Notes under the pieces: model-generated | What the model saw: only the letters and a program-made list of their open reading frames with translations | Told to the model about the DNA's origin: nothing | The model's database searches: none | Made by a program: the position numbers and the translations under genes | Assembly (NCBI GenBank): GCA_016946835.1 | Contig: JACVTC010000004.1 | Span: forward strand, 2,355,001-2,419,000 | Reading direction: 5' to 3' | DNA: 64,000 nt | Source of the DNA: Neocallimastix lanati (nom. inval.) | Lineage: Eukaryota; Neocallimastigomycota; Neocallimastigomycetes; Neocallimastigales; Neocallimastigaceae | Shown: positions 13,572 through 26,549 of the stretch, in pieces | How the letters are laid out: each line of letters opens with the position of its first letter | Position numbering within the stretch: position 1 is the stretch's first letter

Positions 13572-16368
13572 ATGTCTTCCTTATTGTAAGTTATTAACAT
13601 ATATATTATAACTTATATTTCTATAATTTGATATACTATCATCCAAATATTAATATATTTATATTGAATAATTTATTTATTCAATTTTCAATAGAACTTC
13701 AAAACAAAGTGATGAGCTGTAAATATTTTTTCCTCTCAAAAATAAATATAACTGTTTTAAATTTCAATGATATTATACATAATTTATTTTATAATTAATA
13801 ACAAATTAATTACTTATTAATATGCCTAATTACTAATATAAAAATAATATTCATTCAAATAAATAAATAAATATATACATATATAATAATTATAATAATA
13901 GTCGATTAGCAATTCTTGATTATTTCCATGCTAATGGATTAACCAATTCTTTCCAAGCCCTTCAATCGGAAGCTATCATAGAAGACTATAATGGAGATGG
14001 AAAACAGCGATATTCAGGATTATTAGAAAAAAAATGGTTATCAGTTATCAGATTACAAAAAAAGGTATAAATAATTATTTGTTCGACATATTATAAACCT
14101 ATAAATATATGTATAAGCATATATATCATAATTATATGTCATAACTACATTAAATTAAAAATAACCTAATCTTTTTATTTGGTATATTGATACTTTTAAA
14201 TATTGTATCAATTCAAAAAATAACCTAATCATTTTATATATCCATATATTTATTATGTTGCATTAATTTTCAAATTTAATTTTGTCATATAAAATATGAA
14301 TATTTTTAAAAAATTTAAATGCAATATCAAAAAAAAAAAAAAAAAAAAAAAAAAGATTATGGAATTAGAAAAAAAGCTTTCACAAGTACAAGAAGAACTA
14401 AATAATGCACCAATTCGTAAGCCAACAAGTACTGTTGATTGGATACCTAGAAGTCCAGAAAAACTTACCTTAACTCGTCATCGTTCACCCATAACAAGTG
14501 TCGCCTTCCACCCATTATTTTCAGTTATTGCTTCAGCTTCAGAAGATACCACTATCATTATTTGGGATTATGAAACTGGAGAATTTGAAAGGACTCTCAA
14601 AGGACATACTAAAGCTGTTCAAGATATAAACTTTGATTCTAAGGGAAACTATTTAGGTAAAAAAAATTAAAAGTAAAATATTTAAATTAAAATAAAATAA
14701 TCAATATAGATATAAAAGATTATATTTTATTTTAAAAAAGTTATAATAATAATAATTTATTATTAATTTATCTGTATTATCATTACATTATTTTAATAAT
14801 ATTATTATTATAATTCATGGATCCTTTAATTAATTTATGGGGAAAACTCAATTAAATAAATATTGCATAATTACCAAATTCTTTAATAATAATAATTTAT
14901 TTATTATTTAAATATTAATAATAATTATATTGTTCAATAATATCATATATTAATATCTAAATTATGATTATCTCCATCATTATTTTCATCATATTATTAT
15001 GTATATAATAATAAATTTTTATCTATTTTTAGTGTCTTGCTCCGCTGATTTAACAATAAAGATATGGGATACACAAAATGATTATATTTGTATAAAAACG
15101 TTATATGGTCATGATCACAGTATATCATCTTGTGTCTTTCTTCCAAATAACGATTTTATAATGAGTGCCTCTAGAGATAAAACTATTAAAATTTGGGAAT
15201 TAGCTTCTGGGTAAATTATATATATATATATATTATGAATAATACTATTATTATAATTAAAAAATAAAAATATTATAATTATTCTTTAAAATGAATTATT
15301 ATTCTATATTAATTCAATTATATATATGTACATTATATAATTTTTCTTTATGTAAAACTATAAACTTTTAAAATTTTAATTAATATAATGAATGAATATA
15401 GTTTCTGTACAAAGACTTTTACTGGTCATACTGATTGGGTTAGATCTGCTATTTGTAGTGATGATAGTAAATACATAGCTAGTTGTTCAAATGATAAAGT
15501 AAAATGCAATAAATATATATATACTTTAATATAATTGCTTTTTTTTTTTTTTTTTCATGTTTGTTTATTCTGAAAATTTATAATCATTATCAATATGAAT
15601 AAAGTAATGATATTCATTACCATTAATTTATTTTGTATATATATAATATTAATTTTATTTAATAGAATATAAGAATTTTTGACTATAATACTGGTGAAAC
15701 TAAAAATGAATTAAGAGGTCATGATCATGTTATTGAATGTATAACTTATGCTCCAACTAACAGTTATCAAGCTATTCGTGAATTAACTGGTATAAAAGAA
15801 GTATGTATCCAATACTTTAGAAAAAGAAAAAGAATTAATAATTAATTAACTTGTAACTCTTAATGTAATGAAAATAATACATATAATAGAATATTAAAGA
15901 AGAAACACCTGGACTTTACATTTTCTCTGGTTCAAGAGACAAAACTATCAGACTTTGGGATACCTTAAATGGTCAATGTCTTCATATTTTTGTAAGTTTT
16001 GATTAATATGAATAGTAAAATTTTTTTAAATAAATAATATATATATATATTTAATTATTGAATATTAAGTATGTTTCATTAAATTTTATATACATATATA
16101 TATATATTTATTTATAATAATACTATTATAATAAAATATATTAAGAATGGACATGATAATTGGATTCGTGGTGTTATTGTTCATCCAAATGGTAAATATT
16201 TAATTAGTGTTTCAGATGATAAGACAATGAAAGTTTGGGACATTAAGACTGGTCATTGCATAAAAACAATTGAAGGTCATCAACATTTTGTTACTTGTGT
16301 TGACTTTAATAAAACTAGTCCATTAATTGCTACTGGTAGTGTTGGTATATATAAAATTTATTTGTGTT

Positions 16369-16412
<44 letters not shown>

Positions 16413-16489
16413 ATTAATAACTTATAATTATTTATTTATTTATATTTTTTCTTTTAGACCAAACCGTTAAAATTTGGGAATGTCGTTAA
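13572..16489 (+). CDS. LIS1: LIS1 / NudF / Pac1, dynein regulator (LisH plus seven WD40 repeats), ten exons
   Basis: LIS1 binds the cytoplasmic dynein motor with NudE/Ndel1 and supports microtubule-based nuclear and vesicle transport. Inferred exons are 13572-13585, 13695-13718, 13902-14064, 14356-14656, 15033-15210, 15402-15498, 15666-15800, 15890-15991, 16146-16344 and 16458-16489. All junctions are GT-AG and all phases agree, giving 414 residues against 410 in human LIS1. The N-terminus [17 protein letters not shown] starts the LisH motif (about residues 5-40). [14 protein letters not shown] and [15 protein letters not shown] form the short coiled coil. Seven WD repeats follow from about residue 105, with [59 protein letters not shown] and a closing [10 protein letters not shown]. 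The first two exons are micro-exons of 14 and 24 nt. The intron before exon 4 ends in a poly-A tract instead of the usual pyrimidines. The gene is complete and looks functional. Confidence 0.97.
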
Positions 16490-17387
16490 AAAAATATAAT
16501 AATAAAAATAAAAATAAAAATAAAATAAAATAAAATGAGAAAAAAAAAAGTATATATATATTATATATTTTATTTTATTTTATTTTATTTTATTTTATTT
16601 TTTACATTTCCTTTTTAATTAATACATTTTCTATTTCATAATTAATGCAATCAACTATTTTTATCTTTTTTTTTTTTTATATATATATACTTAATAACAT
16701 ATACATAGATATTATATATTATATTAATTAAATGTTGTTTATATATATATAATACAAATAAGAAAAAAAAAAAAAAAAAAAAAAAAAATAATAATAATAT
16801 AAAGAAATTTAATAGTTGTTTAACGTTAATACTATTCTTTTTAATCTATATTTATATATATAATAATTATCGTATCCTTTTTTTTTTTTTTTCCACAAAA
16901 AAAAAAATAAAAAAAAAAATTTATTGATAGTTAAATAATTAATTAAAAAACAAATAAATAAAATTTACATAATTAAAAATTTAATAATAATAATAATCTA
17001 TTAGTAAAAATAAAAAATAAAAATTATATTTATAATAAATAGAAAATATATAAAAATAAAAAATAATATAATAATAATTAAATATATATATTTTTATTTT
17101 TTATTTTATTTTATTTTGAGCTTTTTTTGTTTTTTTTTTTACTTCTTTTGTAATTATTAAAAAGACACATACTATTTTAAATTTTCCGTTTAATAAAATT
17201 AAAAAAAAATATGATTAAATAAAAAAAAAAAAAAAACTACTATTACTAAAAAATTAAATGTTATATATATGTTAAAAAATTCTTTTATATATATTTATTA
17301 ATTTTTATTTTTATTTTTTTTTTTTTTTTTTTTTTTTTTTATTTTTATTTTTATTTTTATTTTTATTATTATTTATTGAATTCGTTA
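16490..17387. other. 3' flank of LIS1, A/T simple repeats
   Basis: No gene is visible. AATAAA-like hexamers are abundant directly after the LIS1 stop (from about 16498), but the repetitive AAAAT context prevents choosing a poly(A) signal. TTTTA pentamer repeats (16565-16600), an A run near 16763-16788 and a T run near 17317-17340 are present. Confidence 0.6.
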
Positions 17388-17760
17388 CTATTGTTTTGTT
17401 ACATTTAAGTGAACAACTCCTAAAAACTAAAAAGTGCACAGGGGGTCTATTGTCCCGTATATTGTAGGGCTTGCGGTATATCTTGCTTGCGGAATACTGA
17501 TCATCATTAACTCTCTTGAATCACTTTTTGAGAGATTTAGCAAAAAAAAAAAAAAAAAAAAAAAACACTTTCATTACCAAGAGTGCTGATGTCGTACCGA
17601 TATGGCAAAGGAATAGTGCAGTTAGAAGTTCTGTTAATTCTCATCAATACACACACATTTACTATGTACTGACAACACAGTTCCCGAACACAGAACCTCT
17701 AGTTAAGTAATTCAACTTTTGATGATCTTTCTTATGATTCAGGGAAAAGTTTAGTGGATA
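17388..17760. other. GC-richer island of unknown nature
   Basis: Two blocks (about 17396-17540 and 17570-17740) have clearly more G and C than anything around them. They are split by a 24-nt A run. Block 1 contains CTTGCGG twice and a possible hairpin pairing CTCTC (near 17511) with GAGAG (near 17530). A plus-strand frame covers the whole island with two internal stops and ends at 17710 (ADVVPIWQRNSAVRSSVN is one segment). Minus-strand frames are also partly open, for example SRELMMISIPQARYTASP. At this base composition neither is decisive. It could be a decayed exon, a piece of a transposon or an RNA gene. I found no tRNA, 5S or spliceosomal RNA signature. Confidence 0.4.
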
Positions 17761-17805
17761 ATTTTTCTTTGATTAATTAAAATTTATTTATGTTTAATTT
17801 TAATT

Positions 17806-17842
17806 TTTTGTTTTTTGTTTTTTGTTTTTTGTTTTTTGTTTT
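17806..17842. repeat. TTTTTTG microsatellite
   Basis: About five consecutive heptamer units of T6G lie between the GC-richer island and the membrane-protein relic. Confidence 0.8.
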
Positions 17843-17919
17843 TACTTAATCTTTTACATACATTTTATTTTTTTTTTATCATTTTCTTACTAGTCTAAAA
17901 AAAAAAAAAAAAAAAAAAG

Positions 17920-19215
17920 TCATAATAAATAAATAAAGAAAATTGCATGTTCAAATTTATAAAGTGTATAATATAATTGAAACGCCTTAGTAGTTTGTGT
18001 AAAAAATTCTAAAAAAAAAAAACGATGTAAAAATAACCGGATCAATGTCAATGATATTGATAAGTATATATCAATTGAGTTAATATTAGCATCCAAATAA
18101 AAAAAAAAAACTATTTGAATGAGAAGAATAACATAGGCAAATGTTAATATAGGAAATATATTTCTAAGTATACGAAATATGATTGTATGTTCAGACACTC
18201 TTGACAACAACACCAAAATAAAAAATAAAAAAAAAAAAAAAAAAAGATCCATAAAAGCATCCGTTAAGTCTATTAAATTAAAAATACTTTTTACTTTGGT
18301 TTAAAATTCATTCTAAAGTTCCAATATAATAATCATCCAGTCCTTTGATAGCTTCCCAACTTATATGAGAAAATAAACCTAAACAAATAAATGTATTTAA
18401 TACAAAATTAATGATAAAAATAATTAATTGTAAAAAGGTAAAGGATCCTTAATTGTTTTTTTTTTTTTTTTTTTTTAATTTTGTTTTTGTTTTCTTTTTA
18501 AATTATATTCCTAATATTTTTATCTAATTCTTACTTTTCTTCTTTAATTAACTTCAATACTTTTCGACATTTAATATTTTGATGATTAGTTAACTTCATA
18601 TCCAAATTATTTTACTCTTCTATTAATTTTTCTTCCTGAACTTTTTTTTTTTTTTTCGTCGTTGTTGTTGTAATTGGTCATACTTCATTTAATTAATTTT
18701 TGATTTCTTAATTAAAATTAATAGATACCAGAATGGATTTAATCTCTTTAAATAGACTTATAATGCTATATGAAATAGCAACGACAGAAACCCATGAGCA
18801 AATAATAATCGGAATGGTATTAACTACACCAAAGAAAAGTCGAATTGTATTAATATTAAAGTTGAAATATGTCTAGAAGATATATACTAATTCTCCAATT
18901 AAAATATAAAAAAGAGTCAAAATTATAGAGACTTCTTTAAATTTATTTAATGTTTGACCCATAGTAGTTGTTTCATTAATTAAATAAACTGATGGAATTA
19001 ATTCATTATAGCATTATAATAGTATTATAAAACATTCATCGCCAAAGCCAACTAAAATAAATATTTATCCATTGCTGAACAAAATAATATTAAAAAAAAA
19101 AAAAAAAAAATACGGAAATAGGGAACCACAAAATAAGAGATATATAAGAACTCATACCCCATATATAAACTACCAATGGAATTAAACAGGTTCGTTCTTG
19201 ATTCTTCTATATCTT
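17920..19215 (-). pseudogene. decayed multi-pass membrane protein gene, family unknown
   Basis: On the minus strand, protein-like blocks follow each other in consistent orientation. Block 1 (about 19213-19100) has NQERTCLIPLVVYIWGMSS and runs into a helix broken by poly-T. Block 2 (about 19060-18700) has ILVGFGDECFIILL, then YNELIPSVYLINETTTMGQ, then hydrophobic helices such as VSIILTLFYILIGELVYIF and VNTIPIIICSWVSVVAISY. Block 3 (about 18450-18310) has LQLIIFIINFVLNTFICLG followed by SHISWEAIKGLDDYYIGTLE. Block 4 (about 18265-17920) has SRVSEHTIIFRILRNIFPI followed by further helices. Roughly seven hydrophobic segments can be counted, as in a 7TM receptor, but I recognise no family. Stops interrupt the frame (for example TAG after LVYIF and TGA after GTLE), mostly where a C-to-T or G-to-A change from CAG, CAA or TGG would create them. 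Some gaps could be introns. A pseudogene is the simplest reading. Confidence 0.5.
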
Positions 19216-19239
19216 ATTTAATATGAAAAAAGTAATTTC

Positions 19240-19390
<151 letters not shown>

Positions 19391-21175
19391 GATATATTAA
19401 AATTTTAAAATTATCTTTTTGGATTCCTTTAGTTATTACTTTAAGGTCAAATATTTTTTTTTTCCTTTATATATATATATATATTAATAATAATAATAAT
19501 AATAATTTATTATTTGTTTTATTTGTTTATTTTTAAATTATCTTTTTTCTTTAAATTCTATTTATGAAAATATTATTAAAAATTGTAAAATATAATAATA
19601 ATGCTATATTAATAAATATATATGTTGTTATATATATATATCGTTATACTTTGAAACATAATTTTATTTTCTTTTTTTTTTTTTTTTTATTTTATTTATT
19701 ATTATTACCAGTATTTTTTCTTAATATATAAAAGTGTAAATATTAAATGTTGATTTATTACTTTGGTTTACATTAATCCAATTAAATATAATAATATAAA
19801 AATACAATTATATTTTCTTAAATTAATATTTTAATTTATGATACATTAATATATAAAATAATATTAGCATATGTTAATTTCTTATCTCATTTTTTTCAGT
19901 CTTTATATTAGTCTTTATTTTATTTTATTTTTATTTTATTTTTTATTTTTTATTTTTTATTTTTTATTTTTTTTTTAATGGATTTATATTTTAATAAATT
20001 TCTGAATCCACATTGCAAAATATTGCAAAAAGAATTGTTTTATAATTATATTGAATTTTATTTCTAAATTAGTATATAATCATTTATTTTATTATTATTT
20101 TATGTTTATAATAGTATTTTTTTTTTAAAAAATATTTTAAATTTTTACTTTCTTTAATATAAAAAAGAAAAGAAGAAAATAAGAGGGGAAATAAATTAAA
20201 ATTAAAAATTAAAATAAAAATAAAAATAAAATAAAATAAAAATAAAAATTATATTTTATTAATTATGATTAAAACTTTTTTGATTTGGAACAAAAAAATA
20301 AAATTTTTAATAATAATTAAATAATAAAAAAAAATTAATTTTTTATTAATACTTCCAATCAAAAAATTAAAAATTCTTTAAAATAAAATATTATTATTAA
20401 AATATTTTTATTTAATCAAAAAAAAAAAAAAAAAAAAAATTATAAAAAAATCTTAAATATATATATATATATATATTTTTTTTTTCTTTAAAAAAAATAT
20501 ATAATTATTTATTTCTATTTCTATTTTTTGAAATTTATAATTTTAATTTATATATATTTATATAAAATTATAGGAAAAACACATTAAAAAAATTTAATTT
20601 GTAATGTATCATGCAATGAACTATATTTTTGATATCATATTATTTAAATAAATAAATAAATAAAAAAGTAAATAATTATTTAAAGAAAATTTATTCATCC
20701 TTTTTTTTTATATATATGTGGAACATCAAATTATAAAAACAATACATCAAATCAATTTCATTGTCATACTCCATTCTATTAACATAAGAATTATCAGAAA
20801 TTTGGCAATCAAACAAAATAAATAATAACAATTAAATATAATACATGAAAATTTCATCATATCTTTTAAATTAATTGACATTATATTATTCACTGAAGAA
20901 ATTCATATTAATCACATTTAAAAAAACTATTACTTATATTAATAAATTAATTCATTTTTTTATTTATCATTTTTTTATTTTTTGATATTTATATCAATTA
21001 TTACCAAATATAAAAAATAATAATAGTTACTTTATTATTTTATTCAGTAACATTTTAGATAATCAACAACAATTATAGACTTTTAGAATTTTTTTTAAAA
21101 AAAAAAAAAAAAATAAAATAAAATTAAAAAAAAAGTAAAAAGAAAAGAAAAGAATAAAAACAGATATATATAAAA
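19391..21175. other. A/T-rich intergenic DNA before the nucleoporin gene
   Basis: No supportable gene is seen. A short protein-like minus-strand stretch near 20710-20820 (CQISDNSYVNRMEYDNEID) has no identifiable start, splice context or family. The NUP58 promoter should lie near the right end. Confidence 0.5.
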
Positions 21176-23105
21176 ATGATTAGGTAATTGAAATTTCTTG
21201 AAATTTCCTTTTTTTTTTTTTTATCATAGACATAATATAAAATTATATATATAAATAATGATATTATTATATATATTATGTAAATTTTTATCAATTCATT
21301 ACATTCTATATATTTATTAACCATTAATCCATTTCAAATCTTCAAAATTTAAATTAATTCCAATTAAAATTATTATTATTATTATTATTATTTTAAATTA
21401 TTATTTTAAATTATTATTTTAAATTAATAATCAATGTATATCATCAATTTTTATTAAATAATCCTTATAATAAATAAATGAAATTTAATTTAAACTTATA
21501 CAAAATTGCAGTTTTGGAAATAACAATACCCAAACCAACACTGGGTTTGGTAATACTAATACGGCTACTAGTGGATTTAAATTTGGTAGCTCAACTTCTA
21601 CTACTCCAACAACAGGACTTTTTGGCTCTACAGCCACTTCAAAACCAAGTACAGGATTTTCATTTGGAAGTACCACAACATCAGCACCTTCTACAGGACT
21701 ATTTGGAGCTACTGCTTCATCGGCACCATCTACAGGATTATTCGGAGCTACTGCAACCTCAACTCCAACTACTAGTTTATTTGGTGCTAAAACATCAGCC
21801 CCATCAACAGGATTATTCGGAGCTACTAGTACTTCAACTCCAACTACGAGTTTATTTGGTGCCAAAACTTCAGCCCCATCCACTGGTTTATTTAATTCAG
21901 TTGTAACTACTACACCATCCACTGGTTTATTCAGTACTACTAACTCAAAACCAACTACTGGGTTTTCAGGATTATTTGGTGCTAATAAAACAGCAACTAC
22001 AACCGCTCCTGGAACAACGTAAGTATTATCTTATTAATTATAAATGTCTTAATTTCAAATTATAATTTATAATTAAAAAAGGGAAAATATTTTTTTTTTT
22101 TTTTTTTTACTTTATAAATTATTAACTATAATTTACATTTTATTATTTATATAATTTATATATATGAACTTAATTTTAATTAAAAATATTAAAAAATTTC
22201 AACTACATATATATATATATATTATTTTAATTAAAATAAAAATAACTAAAATTTAATATAATAAAATAATTTAACAATTTCATAATTAAATTGTAATCTC
22301 AACTTTTTTTTTTTTTTTTTAATCAAAAAAAGTACTAATCAACCAATCACATTACAAACTTTAGCCCCAGATACTCATTATTCAGCTTTACCAGATACTA
22401 TGAAAATAGAACTTGATAATCTAGAGTAATTTTAATAATTATATTTGTTTTACTTTAAAATTTTAAATGATAATATCAATTTTTTTTTTTTTTTTTGTAA
22501 TTCTTATTTCTAATTATAACCTTTAATTTTAATTTTAATTTTTATTTTTATTTTTATTTTTATTTTTATTTTTATTTTTATTTTTATTTTTTTTTTTCTT
22601 TTTTATTTTCTTTTTTATTTTTTTTTAAAAAAAATAATAAAAATAAAAATAAAAATAAAAATAAAAAAATAAAAATTAATCTTTTTTTTTTTATATAAAA
22701 GTAAAATGATACAAGATCAAATACATATTTTCGAATCAATATCTCAAAGCGCTATTCCAAGTGCCATTCAAAAAGTTAGCGAAGATACTCAAGAGTTATC
22801 ACATGTAATATACTACCTATAATACTAACATTTTAATAATATAATAAATTTAATTATATAATAGAAATCATTTTTGTTATAATTATACATAACATTTATA
22901 CTTGTAATATTATATTAATTATTTTTATCTATATTTATATCTCTAATAATTATTTTAATTTTTTTTTTTTTTTTTTTTTTTTTTATTTCATTTAATTAAT
23001 AATATTTTTTATAATTCCTCTTCTATTGAATATTAAATACAATACATTTATTTATTTTTGATACTTAAAAAAATAATAAATATAAATAAAATCAAAATAT
23101 ATTTT

Positions 23106-23136
<31 letters not shown>

Positions 23137-23355
23137 GAAATTAACTTCATTAACAAATATATTAGAAAGAGATAATTATTTAATTAATGATTTAAAGAAA
23201 AAAGTTGCTAGTGAATTAAGAAATGCTGAATTAGCAACTCGCTTTATTGATAGATTAAGTAATCAAAATCAAACTAAAGATATATATTCATTTCATGAAG
23301 GAATATCAGAGTATGTTACTTAATAAACTAAAGATGGATAAATAGATATATCAAA

Positions 23356-23424
<69 letters not shown>

Positions 23425-24119
23425 GAAATTTACATTAATTTAACATATATATATTATTTATTATTATTATTATTATTTTAAAGGTACTTCGAAACACTTT
23501 GTACTAAATTTGAAGAAAAAATGCAAATATACAAACAAAGTATTGATGAAATTGAACAACAATTATTATCTATGTCTCAAAATACTCAACATAACCCACA
23601 AGGTTTTTATCATTTTATTTCATTTACATTAAATCATTAATTATATATTTTATTAAATTTAAATTAACTAAAATCAATTTAATAATTTTTTTTTTTATAT
23701 CTATATTACCATTTATTTATTTATCTATTTATTTATTTATTTATCTATTTATTTATTTATCTATTTATTTATCTATTTATTTATTTATTTATTTATTAAT
23801 TAATTAATTAATTAATTAATTTTTTAATAAATATCAAATGAAAAGAATTGGTTGAAATATTAAGAAACCAACATGAGAGTATAATGTACCTTTCATCTAA
23901 AGTCGCATCATTAAATGATGATATTGATAAGAGAAGACAAGAATATCAATCCTTTAGATCAAAATACTCTAATGATGTACCTTTAGGCGTTTCTAAAAGC
24001 AAAAGTAAATTGTTTTATATATATATATATATTAGAATAAACTTTATAATAAAACCTTTATATTTATTTATAATATGTATATATATATATATATATTATT
24101 TTATTAACCTTTTTTTTTT

Positions 24120-24156
<37 letters not shown>

Positions 24157-24805
24157 GCTGTCGGTGAAAAATTATCTTTATCTACTATTGCAAATTCATT
24201 ACGTCCAGCATCAACTCTAAGTAATTCAATATATATATATTTATATATATATATATATAGAACTTATTAATTATAAATATATATAATTATATCTATACCA
24301 ATTATATATATATATATATTTCATTTACAATTAATACTTAATATTTTTTTTAAAAATATTATACATACTTTTTTTTTTTTTTTTTTTTTCATTAGATACT
24401 AATTCAATACAACCACAAGTTAATACTACAAATAAATTTGGAAGTACAAGTTTTGGTTCAACTGGTACCACTGGTTTTGGTTCTACAAATACTACTGGAT
24501 TTGGTAGTACAACTACCGGTTTTGGTTCAACTAATACAAAATTTGGTACCGGAGTAACCGGTTTTGGCAATAATACTACTGGTTTTGGATCTTCCACTGG
24601 TACCAAATTTGGCACTACGAATACAACCACCAGTTTTGGTTCAACTAACACTGGCTTTGGTTCCACAAATACGACAACAAGTTTCGGTTCAACCGGTACC
24701 TCAGGTTTCAATTCTACTAACACTAGTTTCGGAAATACTGGTTTTGGTGGTAACACAACAACTACTGGCTTTGGCAATTCAACATCCTTATTCAATAAAA
24801 AATAA
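21176..24805 (+). CDS. NUP58: FG nucleoporin NUP58/p45 (central channel Nup62 complex), nine inferred exons
   Basis: This subunit forms the triple coiled-coil Nup62-Nup54-Nup58 complex lining the nuclear pore channel, and its FG repeats bind transport receptors. Well-supported exons are 21512-22018, 22333-22425, 22702-22804, 23138-23310, 23484-23602, 23846-24004, 24158-24220 and 24396-24805. All have GT-AG borders and compatible phases. The N-terminal region has TGLFG-type repeats (APSTGLFGAT). The centre is coiled coil, including EYFETLCTKFEEKMQIYKQS and ELVEILRNQHESIMYLSSK, which match the conserved p58/p45 helical region. The C-terminal region has about 20 FG repeats of TTGFGST type and ends SLFNKK. 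FG domains on both sides fit animal NUP58 better than yeast Nup49, which lacks the second. Exon 1 is uncertain: an 8-nt exon at 21176-21183 (ATG ATT AG, donor gtaatt) is the only candidate found with the required phase, giving 544 residues. Intron 6 holds a TTTA/TCTA repeat. Confidence 0.88.
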
Positions 24806-24917
24806 TAATATAATAATGATATTAATTTAAAGACAACGGGTTTATTTTTAGATTGTTTTACTACTACTACTACTATTATTATTATTATTATTATATTAAA
24901 TAATTAATTAATTATAA

Positions 24918-24955
<38 letters not shown>

Positions 24956-25041
24956 ATAATTAATTAATTATAATTTTTTATTATTATTATTATTATAATA
25001 AATTTGCTACTTATAAAAATAAAATAAAATAAAATAAAGAC

Positions 25042-25088
<47 letters not shown>

Positions 25089-25465
25089 TTTTTTATTTAT
25101 TTCAAATTTTTAAAATATTAATATATTAATATAATTTTTTTTTTCTTGTAAAAAAAAAGTTTAAGAATTTTTTTTTTTTCAAATATTTTATTTATATATA
25201 TTACTTAAAATTAATTTATTAATAAATAAATAAAAATAAAAATAAAAATAAAAATAAAAATAAAAATAAAAATAAATAAAAAAAAAAAAAGTTTTATAGA
25301 AATATTAAATAAAAAATAAAAAAAAAATAAAAAAAAATAAATACTAATAAATAAAAAATTAATATATATATATATATATATTTGAATTCATTGTATATAT
25401 TACGCCTAGTTTAAAGTAAATAGTTGTTAAAAAAAAAAAAAAAAAAAAAAAGGAAAAAAAAAAAA
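24806..25465. other. 3' flank of NUP58
   Basis: No gene is visible. TTA and AAT trinucleotide runs, two near-identical copies of an ATTAATTAATTATAA segment (about 24898-24990) and an AAAAAT pentamer series near 25225-25275 make up most of the stretch. Confidence 0.6.
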
Positions 25466-25504
25466 TTATACTGAAAACTATCTATTAGAAATTTTAAATA
25501 AAAA

Positions 25505-25538
<34 letters not shown>

Positions 25539-26092
25539 TACTGAAAACTATCTATTAGAAATTTTAAAAAACAAAAAAAAAAAAAAAAAATACTGAAAAT
25601 TATATATTAGAAATTTTAAAAAACAAAAAAAAATATATATATATATATATATACTGAAAACTATCTATTAGAAATTTTAAAAAACAAAAAAAAAAAAAAA
25701 AAATACTGAAAACTATATTTTAGAAATTTTAAAAAACAAAAAAAAATATATATATATATATATATACTGAAAACTATCTATTAGAAATTTTAAAAGGGAA
25801 AAAAATTATACTGAATACTATATTTTAGAAATTTTAAAAAAAGGGGAAAAAAAATTATACCGTAAAGTATATATTAGAAATTTTAAAAAACAAAAAAAAA
25901 ATTATACTGAAAGCTATATAAAAAAAAATTATACTGAAAGCTATATAAAAAAAAATTATACTGAAAACTATATATAAGAAATTTTAAAAGGGAAAAAAAA
26001 TTATACTGAAAAGTATATATTAGAAATTTTAAAAAACAAAAAAAAAAAAAAAAAAATATACTGAAAGCTATATATTAGAAATTTTAAAAAAA

Positions 26093-26126
<34 letters not shown>

Positions 26127-26193
26127 CTGAAAACTATCTGTTAGAAATTTTAAAAAAAGGGGAAAAAAAATTATACTGAAAATTATATATTAG

Positions 26194-26224
<31 letters not shown>

Positions 26225-26254
26225 TATATATATACTGAAAGCTATATATTAGAA

Positions 26255-26303
<49 letters not shown>

Positions 26304-26327
26304 TATACTGAAAACTATCTGTTAGAA

Positions 26328-26407
<80 letters not shown>

Positions 26408-26511
26408 TGAAAACTATCTGTTAGAAATTTTAAAAAAAGGGGAAAAAAAATTATACTGAAAATTATATATTAGAAATTTTAGAAAACAAAAAAAAATTAT
26501 ACTGAATAGAA

Positions 26512-26515
<4 letters not shown>
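25466..26515. repeat. A/T-rich minisatellite, about 20 units
   Basis: A core close to ACTGAAAACTATCTATTAG followed by AAATTTTAAAA recurs about 20 times over 1.05 kb. Each copy is separated by a variable poly-A tract and often a TA dinucleotide run. Variants include GAAAGCTATATATTAG and, near 25903-25960, shortened copies lacking the second half. The spacer lengths vary far more than the core. There is no coding potential. Confidence 0.9.

Positions 26516-26549
<34 letters not shown>

Noticed and set aside
17920-19215. Reassigned stop codons (TAA/TAG read as Gln, as in ciliates) to explain the broken membrane protein
   Set aside because: The three intact genes use TAA as a terminal stop and CAA for Gln, and the relic also has a TGA and frame breaks. 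Decay toward A/T explains it without a code change.
24331-24795. Minus-strand Val/Pro-rich frame
   Set aside because: Antisense of the C-terminal FG repeats of NUP58, which splices in frame with the rest of the protein. The minus-strand frame at 21485-21922 is the same effect on the N-terminal FG region.
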